From Natronococcus sp. A-GB7 (GTDB lineage Archaea > Halobacteriota > Halobacteria > Halobacteriales > Natrialbaceae): a DNA stretch of 64,000 nt. Made by a program: the position numbers and the translations under genes. Below the pieces are notes generated by a model. The model saw nothing but the letters and a program-made list of their open reading frames with translations. It had not been told where the DNA came from and did no database searches. Positions 17,351-27,662 of the stretch are shown here, piece by piece. Numbering within the stretch: position 1 is the stretch's first letter; each line of letters opens with the position of its first letter. The DNA lies in the NCBI RefSeq assembly GCF_029688865.1, contig NZ_JARUKV010000007.1:1-64000 (forward strand), read 5' to 3'.

Positions 17351-18124
17351 ATGCTCACCTTCATCGGGCTCGGGCTCTACGACGAGCGGTCGATCACCGT
17401 CGAGGGTCGACGAGCGCTCCGGGAGGCCGACCGGGCCTACGCCGAGTTCTACACCAGCAAGCTGCTCGGAACAACCGTCGAGGAGCTCGAGGACGCACAC
17501 GACGTCTCGATCGAGGTCCGCGATCGGGCGGGCGTCGAGCAGGAACCCGAGGAGATGCTCGCCGCAGCCGAAGACGAGGACGTCGCCTTCCTCACGGCGG
17601 GGGATACGATGATCTCGACGACCCACGTCGACCTCCGGCTGCGCGCACACGACCGCGGGGTCGAGACGCGGGTGATCCACGGCGTCACCGCCCAGACGGC
17701 CGCCAGCTCGCTGACCGGCCTGCAGAACTACCGGTTCGGGAAGGCGACGACGCTCCCGTTCCCCTACGCTCACGGTGCCGACGGGCTCCCCGCGAGCGTG
17801 ACCGAGACGATCGACGCAAACCGGGCTGACGGACACCACACCGTCGTTTATTTGGATATTAAGGCCGAGCGCGGCGAGTACATGACCGCCGACGTCGGCG
17901 CCGAGTTGCTGGCCGAAGTCTACCCCGATCTCGTCGGCGTCGTCGTCGCTCGAGCGGGCAGCCCCGACCCCCTCGTTGCGGCCGGGACGATGACCGAACT
18001 CGCACAGCGGTCGTTCGGTGATCCGCTGCACCTGCTGGTCGTCCCCGGCGACTGCCACCTCCTCGAGGCCGACGCGCTCGTCGAGCTGGCCGGCGCCGAT
18101 AGAGACGCTCTCGATATCGTGTGA
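17351..18124 (+). CDS. dphB: Diphthine synthase DphB
   Basis: 257 residues. It transfers methyl groups from SAM to the modified His of elongation factor 2 in diphthamide synthesis. The fold is tetrapyrrole-methylase-like: LTFIGLGLYDERSITVEGRR at the N-terminus, AFLTAGDTMISTTHVDLRLR, and VIHGVTAQTAASSLTGLQNY in the middle. Length and motifs match archaeal DphB throughout. It is transcribed divergently from trm5, another translation-fidelity gene. Confidence 0.96.
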   Translation: MLTFIGLGLYDERSITVEGRRALREADRAYAEFYTSKLLGTTVEELEDAHDVSIEVRDRAGVEQEPEEMLAAAEDEDVAFLTAGDTMISTTHVDLRLRAHDRGVETRVIHGVTAQTAASSLTGLQNYRFGKATTLPFPYAHGADGLPASVTETIDANRADGHHTVVYLDIKAERGEYMTADVGAELLAEVYPDLVGVVVARAGSPDPLVAAGTMTELAQRSFGDPLHLLVVPGDCHLLEADALVELAGADRDALDIV

Positions 18125-18259
18125 AAAACCGCCAGCGGGCGAACTGTTAGCCATCGGATAAGCGTCTCCGCACCGATCGGTCTCGGATACAATCGTTTCG
18201 GGAAGAAGGTTTAGTACCTCTATTAACAAGTATACAGGTACGGAACGTTCAAATCACAC

Positions 18260-20152
18260 ATGGATAACGGCAACAACACTGGATTCGGGTCGTCCAGGCG
18301 GCGGCTACTGGCCGCTGTCGGTGCAACGTCGGCGACGCTCGCCGGCTGTACGGACTTCCTGTCCGAAGAGGAAAACGGCGACGACGGTGGGAACGGTGAC
18401 GACTCCGGCAACGGCAACGGTGACGGGAACGGCGACGACTCGGACGACGGTGGGGACGGCGGAGGGGAGACGCTATGGCCCGCGATCGACGACGGCGAAC
18501 TGCTGGCCGACTTCGAGGAGGAGCCGACCAGACGAACTGGCGAGGTCTCGGTGTCGTCCGAGGACGCGCGGCGGGGGTCACAGGCCGCAGTCATCGAGGA
18601 CGAGGAGGGCGAGTCGGCGGGGCTGACTGTCTACTTCTCGGAGGCGATCGACCTCACCGAGCACGACGTCTCGTTCGCGGCCAAACCCGAGTCCGCGAAC
18701 CGGATCGTCGTCGAGTTCGTCGCGCCTGGTCGGGAGAGTCGGCTCACGACCGTCCGGACCGTTCCCGGAGAGTTCACGGGCTGGTTCCGGCTCGACTGCG
18801 GGTACGAACACAAACCCGGCGACGAGCCGGATCTCTCGAACGTCACCGCGATCAACATCCTCGCGACGAACGACGGCCGACCGATCAAGATGGCCGTCGA
18901 CGACCTGCGAAAGGTCGAGTCCGTCGACAACGGGAAGGCGATCCTCCTGTTCCACGGCGGCTACGAGTCCCAGTACGAGATCGCCGCCGACATGCTCGAG
19001 GAGCGCGGCTGGCGCGCCGCCGTTCCGCTCCCGCCCGAGGCGATCGGTGAGGGCGGTCGGATGGACGCGACGCAGCTCCAGGAACTGCAGGACCGGGGAT
19101 GGGACATCTGTTCGAACCCGTCGACCACGACGGCGCTCTCGGATTCGCCTCCGGACCGACAGCGGACCGTCCTCGAGAACGCGAAGAACATGCTCGAGCA
19201 ACAGGGCTTCGAGGACGGCGCGCGTCACCTGCTCGTCCCCGGCGATCGGATGAGCGAGGAGACCTACGAGGTCGTCAGGGACGTCCACGAAACGTCGTTC
19301 CTGTTCGGCTCCTGTCCGAGCACGATGCCGCCGACGGAACGTCACATGATCCCCCACGTCTGGGGGCCCTCGCTTCACGACGGCGTGCGCCGGCACATCA
19401 ACCTCGTCGATCAGTACAACCAGCTCACCGTGTTGCGCATGCAACGGATCGTCGACACGGACGAGCCGGAGGGAAGCGAGATGAGCCTCGACGAGTTCGA
19501 GCACCTGCTTGATCACCTCGAGACCCGCGGTCTCGACGTCATCACGCCTTCCGACCTCGTCGACGGCGAGTACGAGGTACACGGTGCCGAGGAGACGATC
19601 GAGCGACCCGAAGGAACCATCTTCGAGGCCGGCCAGTCCCACGACCTCGACGGCAGCGGTTCCGGAAGCGAGAGCGTCGACCTCGACGAGGGGCTGGTCG
19701 TCGCGGAGTTCTCCCACGACGGGGACGACGAGTTCGTCGTCGAGCTCGACGGCAACACCCTGACGGCGTCCGGAGCCGCCAGCGGCGAGTCGGTCGCGAC
19801 CGTCGGCGGCGGAACCGCGACGCTCGAGATCGAAGCGGACGACGACTGGTCGATCGATCTCAGCCAGCCGGCGGTTCACAGCGACGACCTCGAGGAGCTT
19901 CCGGTCGAACACTCCGGCAGCGGCTCGGGGTACGTCGGGCCGCTCTGGACCGAAGGCGGTGTCTCCCTGTCGCCGACCCACGACGGCGACGGGACGTTCG
20001 TCGTCGACGGCTACGGCGCGGACGGCAGCCGAGAACAGCTCGTCAACCAGACCGGCTCGTTCGACAGCTCCCGTTCCTACGCGGCCGGCGGAACGGTTTG
20101 GATCAACGTCGAGGCCGACGGCGACTGGACGCTCGGCGCCGACTCGGCCTGA
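18260..20152 (+). CDS. Tat-type lipoprotein related to polysaccharide deacetylases, catalytic motifs lost
   Basis: 630 residues. SSRRRLLAAVGATSATLAGC gives a twin-arginine signal with a lipobox Cys at residue 30, followed by a Gly/Asp/Asn-rich spacer to about 70. Residues 75-215 resemble a carbohydrate-binding beta domain. Residues 225-440 match the NodB deacetylase fold around GGYESQYEIAADMLEERGWR. The metal-binding DD of TFDDG is replaced by FHGG at 231-234, and the usual HxxxH block reads SNPSTT at about 285-290. Two similar beta domains follow (about 475-540 and 550-630). It is probably a surface glycan-binding protein rather than an active deacetylase. Confidence 0.8.
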   Translation: MDNGNNTGFGSSRRRLLAAVGATSATLAGCTDFLSEEENGDDGGNGDDSGNGNGDGNGDDSDDGGDGGGETLWPAIDDGELLADFEEEPTRRTGEVSVSSEDARRGSQAAVIEDEEGESAGLTVYFSEAIDLTEHDVSFAAKPESANRIVVEFVAPGRESRLTTVRTVPGEFTGWFRLDCGYEHKPGDEPDLSNVTAINILATNDGRPIKMAVDDLRKVESVDNGKAILLFHGGYESQYEIAADMLEERGWRAAVPLPPEAIGEGGRMDATQLQELQDRGWDICSNPSTTTALSDSPPDRQRTVLENAKNMLEQQGFEDGARHLLVPGDRMSEETYEVVRDVHETSFLFGSCPSTMPPTERHMIPHVWGPSLHDGVRRHINLVDQYNQLTVLRMQRIVDTDEPEGSEMSLDEFEHLLDHLETRGLDVITPSDLVDGEYEVHGAEETIERPEGTIFEAGQSHDLDGSGSGSESVDLDEGLVVAEFSHDGDDEFVVELDGNTLTASGAASGESVATVGGGTATLEIEADDDWSIDLSQPAVHSDDLEELPVEHSGSGSGYVGPLWTEGGVSLSPTHDGDGTFVVDGYGADGSREQLVNQTGSFDSSRSYAAGGTVWINVEADGDWTLGADSA

Positions 20153-20183
20153 GTCGTTCGTCGATTCGGAGAACGGGCGCCTT

Positions 20184-21164
20184 TTACAGCCGGTCGATGA
20201 TCGCGTTCGTCACGTCCTCGGTACTCGCGTCACCGCCGAGGTCGCCCGTCTGCGGTCCTTCCTCCAGGGTCGCCTCCACGGCCGACCGGACCGCGGCGGC
20301 CTCCTCGTCGTACTCGAGGTACTCGAGGAGCATCGCCGCCGAGAGGATCGCTGCGGCGGGGTTGGCGACGCCCTCGCCGGCGATGTCGGGGGCGGTGCCG
20401 TGGACGGGTTCGAACAGCGCCCGCTCGGAGCCGACGTTCGCGGAGGGGAGCAGGCCGAGTCCGCCGACCAGCCCGGCCGCGAGATCCGAGAGAACGTCGC
20501 CCGCGAGGTTCGGACAGACGATGACGTCGAACTGCTCGGGGTCGAGACAGACCTTCGTCGCGAAGGCGTCCATCAGTACCTCGTCGGTCTCGACGCCCGC
20601 CTCGCTGGCGACGTCGGCGACCGTCTCGCGGAAGAGGCCGTCGGTCTCGCGCATTACGTTCGCCTTGTGAGCGATCGTAAAGCCGTCGTGGTCGCCTTGC
20701 TGGACGTACTCGCAGGCAAACTCCGCAAGCTGTCGGGAGGCCGTCTCCGTCGTCACGCGGGTGAGGGTTGCAACGTCGTCGGTGAGGCGATCCTCGTGGC
20801 CCGCGTAGACGCCCTCGGTGTTCTCCCGGAGGAAGACGAGATCGGTCTCCGGGCGGACGGCGTCGACGCCGGGGTAGGCCGTCGCGGGACGGACGTTGAC
20901 GAACGACCCGACGGCCTCCCGGAGGGGCAAAATCACGTCAGCCGCAGTCTCGCCGGCCGCGCCGAACAGCGTCGCGTCGGTCGACGCGGCGAGGTCGTAC
21001 GTCTCCTGGGGCAACGGGTCACCGGTCTCCTCGGCGACTGCGTCGCCGGCCTCGGCCTCGGTGAACTCGAAGTCGATCTCGAGGGCGTTCAGTACGTCGA
21101 CCGCTGCGGGTGTGACCTCCTGGCCGATTCCGTCACCGGGGACGACGGCGATCTCGTGAGTCAT
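20184..21164 (-). CDS. leuB: 3-isopropylmalate dehydrogenase LeuB
   Basis: 326 residues from ATG 21164. It oxidises and decarboxylates 3-isopropylmalate in leucine synthesis. Motifs are [19 protein letters not shown], the [10 protein letters not shown] substrate loop, VFLRENTEG context, [14 protein letters not shown], and the C-terminal [19 protein letters not shown] signature. It is the last leu gene on this strand, separated from leuD by a subtilase gene. Homologous isocitrate dehydrogenase is less likely given the length and context. Confidence 0.93.
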   Translation of the reverse strand: MTHEIAVVPGDGIGQEVTPAAVDVLNALEIDFEFTEAEAGDAVAEETGDPLPQETYDLAASTDATLFGAAGETAADVILPLREAVGSFVNVRPATAYPGVDAVRPETDLVFLRENTEGVYAGHEDRLTDDVATLTRVTTETASRQLAEFACEYVQQGDHDGFTIAHKANVMRETDGLFRETVADVASEAGVETDEVLMDAFATKVCLDPEQFDVIVCPNLAGDVLSDLAAGLVGGLGLLPSANVGSERALFEPVHGTAPDIAGEGVANPAAAILSAAMLLEYLEYDEEAAAVRSAVEATLEEGPQTGDLGGDASTEDVTNAIIDRL

Positions 21165-21241
21165 GTCGAACTCTCGCGCGCCGGGGAAAAAGAGGGTATC
21201 GAATACCACGAGAACTGCCCGCCTGCGAGGCGGAATCCGGG

Positions 21242-23497
21242 TCAGGATCGCGCCAGCCGTGCGACGCCGACCGCGACGACCACGCCGGCCGCGGCGAGAA
21301 CGATCGGACCCGGTCCGCCAGAACCGCCCTCGGTAGGCGCGACGACGACGGTCTCGGTCGTTTCCTCGTCGATCGCCCCCGTTTCGACGGTGGTCGACTC
21401 GAGATCCGATCCGGAGGCCGTCACCGTGTACTCCTCGCCGGTCCCGGGAACCGTGACCTCGAGCGTTCCGTCTTCGGCCGTGCGGTCGTCCGCCTCGAGC
21501 GTGCCCCCGGATTCGGATTCGATGGCGACGGACGCGTTCTCGACCGGGTTTCCGTCCGTGGTCTCGACGACGATCTCGAGGGTCGAATCACCCTCCATAT
21601 CGAACGACTCGGTCCGGGTTTCCGAGTCCGCGACGGCGACCGGTCGCTCGTCCTCGAGGCGTCCGGGTGCGTCCACCTCGAGCGCGTACTCCTCGCCGCC
21701 GGGAACGGCGTCGATCCGGTAGCTCCCCTCGTCCGTTCGCTCGCCCGGATACGAACCGGTCGGCCCCGTCGCCGCGACCGTTCCATCGTCGACCGGCGTT
21801 TCGAACCCGTCGTCCTCGAGGTCGACGTCGATCGTCCCGCTCCCGGTGAGCGAGAGATCGACGGTCGCCGATCCGTCGGCCGGCGGCGACGCCGTCTCCG
21901 ACGTCGCTTCGTAGCCGGAGCCGTCGGCGACGATCTCGTACTCCCGGTCGGCCTCGAGGCCCTCGAACTCGAACGTCCCCTCGGAGTCGGTCGTCGTCTC
22001 GTGGCGGTCGCCGTCGCCGGTGGCCGTGACCGTCGTTTCCTCGAGGGGTGCGCCCGTGACCGTATCGGTCGCCGTTCCCTCGATCGTCGAGTACGAGCCG
22101 GCTCGCTCGATCGCCGCCGGGACGTTAATGATCCCGTGCCCGTCGCGCTGGCCGTCGCCGCCGACCGCGGTCTCGGTCAGCGCGGCCTCGAGTTCCGTCG
22201 CGTCGAGCGTCGTCGCCGTCGCCGACTGGACGAGCGCGGCTGCTCCGCCGGCAGCGGGCGCGGCCATGCTGGTCCCGCTCTTGATCGTGTACCCGCCGCC
22301 GGGGGCCGTGCTCGTGACGTCGACGCCGGGGGCGACGAGGGTCGGAACCTCGTACGAGCCGGGCCAGTGCTCCGGCGCGTCCGAACCCCACGTCTCGGCC
22401 GTCTCGATCTCCTCGCTGCTCGAGAACTCGGGGACGGTGCCATCGTCGTCCACCGCGCCGACGCTGGTCGTGTCGTGGAGGTTGCCAGGCGACGTCGAGG
22501 TTTCTGGACCCTGATTGCCGGCCGAACTGATGACCGGCGTTCCGGCGTCGTTCGCGTTCTCGATGGCCTCGAGCAGCCCGGCGTTGTACCCCTCGATCCC
22601 CAGGCTCAACACGATGACGTCCGCGTCCGTCTCGACGGCCCACTCGAGACCCGCGATGATGTCGCGCTGGTAGCCGACGCAGTCGTCGCCGCCACAGTGA
22701 GTCATCACGGCGCCGTGGTAGAGGTCAGCGTCGGGGGCGACGCCGATCTGCGTCCCGCTCTCGTTGCCCCCGGTGACGACGCCCGAGACGTGGGTGCCGT
22801 GATCGTCGTAGGCGATCGGCTCGTCCGAGGGATCGTCGCCGAAGTCGCGCCACTCGGCGACGTCGAGGTCCGGGTGGTCGCCGTCGACGCCCGAATCGAG
22901 AACCGCGACGGACGTTCCCTCGCCCTCCGTGCGGTAGGTATCCCACGCCTCGGGAACGTGTAGCTGCTCGAGCCCGGCCGAGGGACCGTCGGTCTCGAGG
23001 TCCTCTGCCTCGGCATCGGCCCCGTTCACGGTCCGATCGACCGCACCGGAGACAGCCTCGTCGGCGCTGATCGCGGTGACTCCATCGGCTCGAGCGAGCG
23101 TCTCGAGATCCATCCGATCGGTGTCGACCGTCGCGAGGACGGCCGTGGTGAGCCAGAACTCCCGTTCGACGGTGACGGCGTCGCTCGAGGCGACCTCCCG
23201 GTCGAACCGTTCGTGGCTCGCCTCGACTTGCGTCCGTCGGTCCGCGGGCTCCTCGCTACCATCCGACGGAGGTGACTCGAGGTGGACGAAGACGGTGACC
23301 TCGCCCTCGGCGTCCTCGAGTGCGGGATCGATCGACGTCTCCTGTGGTTCGGAGCCGTCGACATCGACGCCCGTTCCGACGCCGTCGGCGGTCGCTCCGA
23401 CCGCTGCTCCCGGGATCAGCCCGACGACCAGCACGAGTGCGAGAAGAACGGCTCTCGGCCGGGTCGCGAGACGGTCAGCTATCGATCCCGGAGACAT
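21242..23497 (-). CDS. Secreted, membrane-anchored subtilisin-family (S8) protease
   Basis: 751 residues from ATG 23497. Signal segment [20 protein letters not shown], an I9-like propeptide to about 150, then the S8 catalytic domain about 180-480. The triad is Asp201 ([12 protein letters not shown]), His233 (DDHGTHVSG) and Ser410 (SGTSMAAP), with oxyanion Asn near 328. Three carboxypeptidase-regulatory-like beta domains follow (about 485-715). A C-terminal hydrophobic helix ([17 protein letters not shown]) then ends ARLARS, like archaeal sorting/anchor tails. Its own TATA box supports independent expression despite its place between leuD and leuB. Confidence 0.92.
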   Translation of the reverse strand: MSPGSIADRLATRPRAVLLALVLVVGLIPGAAVGATADGVGTGVDVDGSEPQETSIDPALEDAEGEVTVFVHLESPPSDGSEEPADRRTQVEASHERFDREVASSDAVTVEREFWLTTAVLATVDTDRMDLETLARADGVTAISADEAVSGAVDRTVNGADAEAEDLETDGPSAGLEQLHVPEAWDTYRTEGEGTSVAVLDSGVDGDHPDLDVAEWRDFGDDPSDEPIAYDDHGTHVSGVVTGGNESGTQIGVAPDADLYHGAVMTHCGGDDCVGYQRDIIAGLEWAVETDADVIVLSLGIEGYNAGLLEAIENANDAGTPVISSAGNQGPETSTSPGNLHDTTSVGAVDDDGTVPEFSSSEEIETAETWGSDAPEHWPGSYEVPTLVAPGVDVTSTAPGGGYTIKSGTSMAAPAAGGAAALVQSATATTLDATELEAALTETAVGGDGQRDGHGIINVPAAIERAGSYSTIEGTATDTVTGAPLEETTVTATGDGDRHETTTDSEGTFEFEGLEADREYEIVADGSGYEATSETASPPADGSATVDLSLTGSGTIDVDLEDDGFETPVDDGTVAATGPTGSYPGERTDEGSYRIDAVPGGEEYALEVDAPGRLEDERPVAVADSETRTESFDMEGDSTLEIVVETTDGNPVENASVAIESESGGTLEADDRTAEDGTLEVTVPGTGEEYTVTASGSDLESTTVETGAIDEETTETVVVAPTEGGSGGPGPIVLAAAGVVVAVGVARLARS

Positions 23498-23520
23498 TAG
23501 TGTAGTATAGAAATTCAATA

Positions 23521-23527
23521 TACTAAA
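23521..23527 (-). promoter_or_regulatory. TATA box of the S8 protease gene
   Basis: Minus-strand TTTAGTA is centred 27 bases ahead of ATG 23497 in a locally AT-rich stretch. This decides the start in favour of 23497 over the in-frame ATG at 23518 and predicts a leaderless mRNA. Confidence 0.55.
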
Positions 23528-23585
23528 TATGATCGGCCGTTAGCTGTCGCTGCTCGATCGGTGCAAACGGCAAAAGTGGAGGTCG

Positions 23586-24227
23586 CTACTCGGCTTCGGG
23601 AATCGCGCCGGACTCGACGTACGGCAGTTCGCGGGCGGTCTCCCGAACCGCACCCGCGTTGGACTTCATCAGCGCCGTCGTGTCCCAGACGCCGTCGACC
23701 AGGGCCTTGCGCTGGGCGTCGTCGACGGTGACGTCGATCGTCTTCGAGCCGTAGGTGACGGTCTCGGCCTCGACGTCGATCTCGAGTTCGCCCTCGGGGT
23801 TCTCGTCGACCCAGTCCTGGAGCGCCTCGATCGTCTCGGCGTCGGCCGTGACGGTCGGGATGCCGAGCGCGAGACAGTTGCCCGCGAAGATCTCCGCGAA
23901 GCTCTCGCCGATGATGGCGTCGATCCCCCAGCGCATCAGCGCCTGAGGAGCGTGCTCGCGCGAGGAACCGCAGCCGAAGTTCGAGTTGACCACCATCACC
24001 GAGGAGTCCTGGAACCGCTCCTCGTTGAACGGGTGGTCTTTCTGCTCGTCGTCCTCGTCGAACCGGAGGTCGAAGAACGCGAACTCGCCCAGTCCGTCGA
24101 AGGTGACGACCTTCATGAACCGCGCGGGGATGATCTGGTCGGTGTCGATGTCGTTGCCCCGGATCGGGATGCCCGAGCCGGAGACAGAATCGACCTCGGG
24201 GATCTCGACCTCGTCTGTGTCGCCCAT
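23586..24227 (-). CDS. leuD: 3-isopropylmalate dehydratase small subunit LeuD
   Basis: 213 residues. Pairs with LeuC to isomerise 2- to 3-isopropylmalate. Swivelling-domain motifs are IRGNDIDTDQIIPARFMK and NSNFGCGSSREHAPQALMRW. The start codon overlaps the leuC stop by one base (TAATG), so the two are translationally coupled. Confidence 0.95.
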   Translation of the reverse strand: MGDTDEVEIPEVDSVSGSGIPIRGNDIDTDQIIPARFMKVVTFDGLGEFAFFDLRFDEDDEQKDHPFNEERFQDSSVMVVNSNFGCGSSREHAPQALMRWGIDAIIGESFAEIFAGNCLALGIPTVTADAETIEALQDWVDENPEGELEIDVEAETVTYGSKTIDVTVDDAQRKALVDGVWDTTALMKSNAGAVRETARELPYVESGAIPEAE

Positions 24228-25651
24228 TAGGCGGTCACCTCCGCTTCCGGCAGCTCACGTACATCGGTTACTTCCCCGGTGATCGCCGCCGCGGCGACCA
24301 TCTGCGGGTTCATCAGGACGGTCCGACCGTCCTTGCTGCCCTGGCGACCGACGAAGTTCCGGTTCGAGGAGGAGGCGCTGGCCTCGTCGCCCTCGAGCTG
24401 GTCCTCGTTCATCCCGAGACACATCGAACAGCCGGCGTTTCGCCACTCGAAGCCGGCGGCTTCGAACACGTCCTTTAGCCCCTCCTCCTCGGCGGTCTTC
24501 TGGACGCGCTGGCTGCCGGGGACGACGAGCGCACGGACGTCGTCGTGGACCTCGCGGCCCTCGACGATCCGGGCCGCACGACGCAGGTCGGGGAGCCGAG
24601 CGTTGGTACAGGAGCCGAGGAAGGCGACGTCGATGTCGTACCCCGCCATCGTCTCGCCGGGCTCGACGCGCATGTGTTCCTGGGCGCGTCGTGCGGTGTC
24701 CTGCTTGTCCGCAGGCAGCTCCTCCGGCTCGGGGATCGGATCGCTGATCCCGATCCCTTGACCTGGGGTCGTCCCCCAGGTGACGACGGGCTCGAGCTCG
24801 TCGGCGTCGATGTGGACGACGTCGTCGTACTCGGCGTCCTCGTCCGAGCGAATCGACTCCCAGTACGGCTTGAGCTCCTCGAACTTCTCGGGATTGTCCT
24901 GGAAGTAGTCGGTGTCCTCGAGCCACTCGTAGGTGGTCTCGTCGGGGTTGACGTAGCCCGCGCGAGCGCCGCCCTCGATCGACATGTTACAGATCGACAT
25001 CCGACCCTCCATCCCCAGGTCCTCGATCGCGGACCCGGCGTACTCGTAGACGTAGCCGACGCCGCCCTCGGTGCCGAGTCGGCGGATGATCTCCAGGATG
25101 ACGTCTTTGGCCTCGACGCCCTCGCCGAGTTCGCCGTCGACCTGGATCTTGCGGACCTTCTGTTTCTCCATCGCGATGGTGCCTGTCGCGAGCACGTCCC
25201 GGATCTGGCTGGTGCCGATGCCGAACGCGAGCGCGCCGAAGGCGCCGTGGGTCGAGGTGTGGGAGTCGCCACAGACGATCGTCTTCCCGGGCTGGGTCAG
25301 CCCCTGCTCCGGACCGACGACGTGAACGATCCCCTGGTCCCCGCTGTTGGGGTCCGAGAACTCGATTCCGGCCTCGCGGACGTTGCGCTCGAGTTCGCTC
25401 ATCATCTCCTCGGCGGCGTCCTCCTCGTAGGGTCGGGACTGGTCGGCCGTCGGGATGATGTGGTCGACCGTCGCGTGCGTCAGTTCGGGATAGGCGACCT
25501 CGAGGTCCCGCTCGCGGAGCATGCCGAAGGCCTGCGGGCTGGTGACCTCGTGGATGAGGTGGAGGCCGACGAACAGCTGGTCCTGTCCGGTCGGCAGGGT
25601 GGTCACCTTGTGGCGGTCCCAGACCTTGTCGTACAGGGTGCCCTCACTCAT
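24227..25651 (-). CDS. leuC: 3-isopropylmalate dehydratase large subunit LeuC
   Basis: 474 residues. Aconitase-fold subunit carrying the 4Fe-4S cluster. Visible motifs are [21 protein letters not shown], the first cluster Cys in FLGSCTNAR, and the other two in [11 protein letters not shown]. It overlaps the small upstream ORF by four bases and leuD by one, within the ilv-leu operon. Confidence 0.96.
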   Translation of the reverse strand: MSEGTLYDKVWDRHKVTTLPTGQDQLFVGLHLIHEVTSPQAFGMLRERDLEVAYPELTHATVDHIIPTADQSRPYEEDAAEEMMSELERNVREAGIEFSDPNSGDQGIVHVVGPEQGLTQPGKTIVCGDSHTSTHGAFGALAFGIGTSQIRDVLATGTIAMEKQKVRKIQVDGELGEGVEAKDVILEIIRRLGTEGGVGYVYEYAGSAIEDLGMEGRMSICNMSIEGGARAGYVNPDETTYEWLEDTDYFQDNPEKFEELKPYWESIRSDEDAEYDDVVHIDADELEPVVTWGTTPGQGIGISDPIPEPEELPADKQDTARRAQEHMRVEPGETMAGYDIDVAFLGSCTNARLPDLRRAARIVEGREVHDDVRALVVPGSQRVQKTAEEEGLKDVFEAAGFEWRNAGCSMCLGMNEDQLEGDEASASSSNRNFVGRQGSKDGRTVLMNPQMVAAAAITGEVTDVRELPEAEVTA

Positions 25652-25947
25652 ACGTCGGTTGCTCCCCGCTCGTCGTCGCGGCCGTGTTCGTTGCCCCGCT
25701 CGAAGACGTCGTTCGCGTCGTCGGCGCCTTCCGGCGGCGTGTGGTCGACTCGCTTCATCGTGTCGTCGGCCGACGGGTCCGTCGCGGCTGGGTTCTCGTC
25801 GCCGGCTCCGTTCCGCCGGCCGCCGTCGGCCACGACCGTCGGGCCGCGGCTGAACAGCCGCCCGGCCGTCTCGCCGGTGTAGGGGTTGGTGTGGCTGACC
25901 GCACGCATCGAGTCGTCGTCCGATTCGGTGTCGTTCGTTCGTGTCAT
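25648..25947 (-). CDS. Small disordered protein inside the ilv-leu operon
   Basis: 99 residues from ATG 25947, between ilvC (one-base gap) and leuC (four-base overlap). It is strongly polar, with segments [20 protein letters not shown] and [20 protein letters not shown] separated by Asp/Asn/Gly-rich sequence. No catalytic motif, membrane segment or signal is seen. I recall an unnamed small ORF at this position in other haloarchaea, which argues it is a real gene. The function is unknown; tight coupling suggests a role in, or control of, branched-chain amino acid synthesis. Confidence 0.75.
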   Translation of the reverse strand: MTRTNDTESDDDSMRAVSHTNPYTGETAGRLFSRGPTVVADGGRRNGAGDENPAATDPSADDTMKRVDHTPPEGADDANDVFERGNEHGRDDERGATDV

Positions 25948-25948
25948 T

Positions 25949-26993
<1,045 letters not shown>

Positions 26994-27001
<8 letters not shown>

Positions 27002-27662
27002 CGTCTGCTGGTTGGGTGTAAGGGGTGTTGTTCGCCTCGTTGGCGGTCGATTCTGCCGGAGCGGGTGCCGCGGTGTCGTCGGTACCGCGTGCGAGCGCCG
27101 TCGTCCCGGTTCGAGCGATCTCACGGATGCCGAACTGGGAGAACGTCTCGATCGCGGCCTCGATCTTCTGACGGGCGCCCGTGATCTCGAACGTTGCGGT
27201 TTCGGGGCTCGAGTCGACGGTCTTTGCGTCGTACATATCGGCGACGGCCGCGACCTGGTCGGGTCGTTCTGCGTTGACCTTCACCAGGGCGAGTTCGCGG
27301 CGCATCGCGTCGGGCTCGAGCTCGCGCACGGCGATCACCGGAATCAGCTTCCGGAGCTGCTTTTTGATCTGGTCGATGCCGGGGTCGGGCTCCTCGACGA
27401 CGAGCGTGATCCGCGCGCGCTCGTCGTCGTCGGTCGGACCGACGGTGAGGCTCTCGATGTTGAACTGCCGCCTCGAGAACAGTCCCGAGGCTTCGGCGAG
27501 CACACCGGGTTCGTGTTCGACGAGCGCCGAGATGACGGTCCGTCGGGGTTCGTGTTTCGCCTCGACCTCGGGGTCGATGCGGATCCCCTGTTTGTTTCGC
27601 CGACCCGAGGGAGTCGGCCGCTCTCCGGGAGCGGGTCCGTCGAGGCCCTGTTCGTCCGTCAT
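26994..27662 (-). CDS. ilvN: Acetolactate synthase small (regulatory) subunit IlvN
   Basis: 222 residues. The ACT domain at about 40-115 ([20 protein letters not shown], then [14 protein letters not shown]) binds valine for feedback control of IlvB. The second domain is the ALS small-subunit C-terminal type. The N-terminal and C-terminal extensions are low-complexity, acidic and Ala/Pro-rich. It overlaps ilvB by four bases. Confidence 0.94.
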
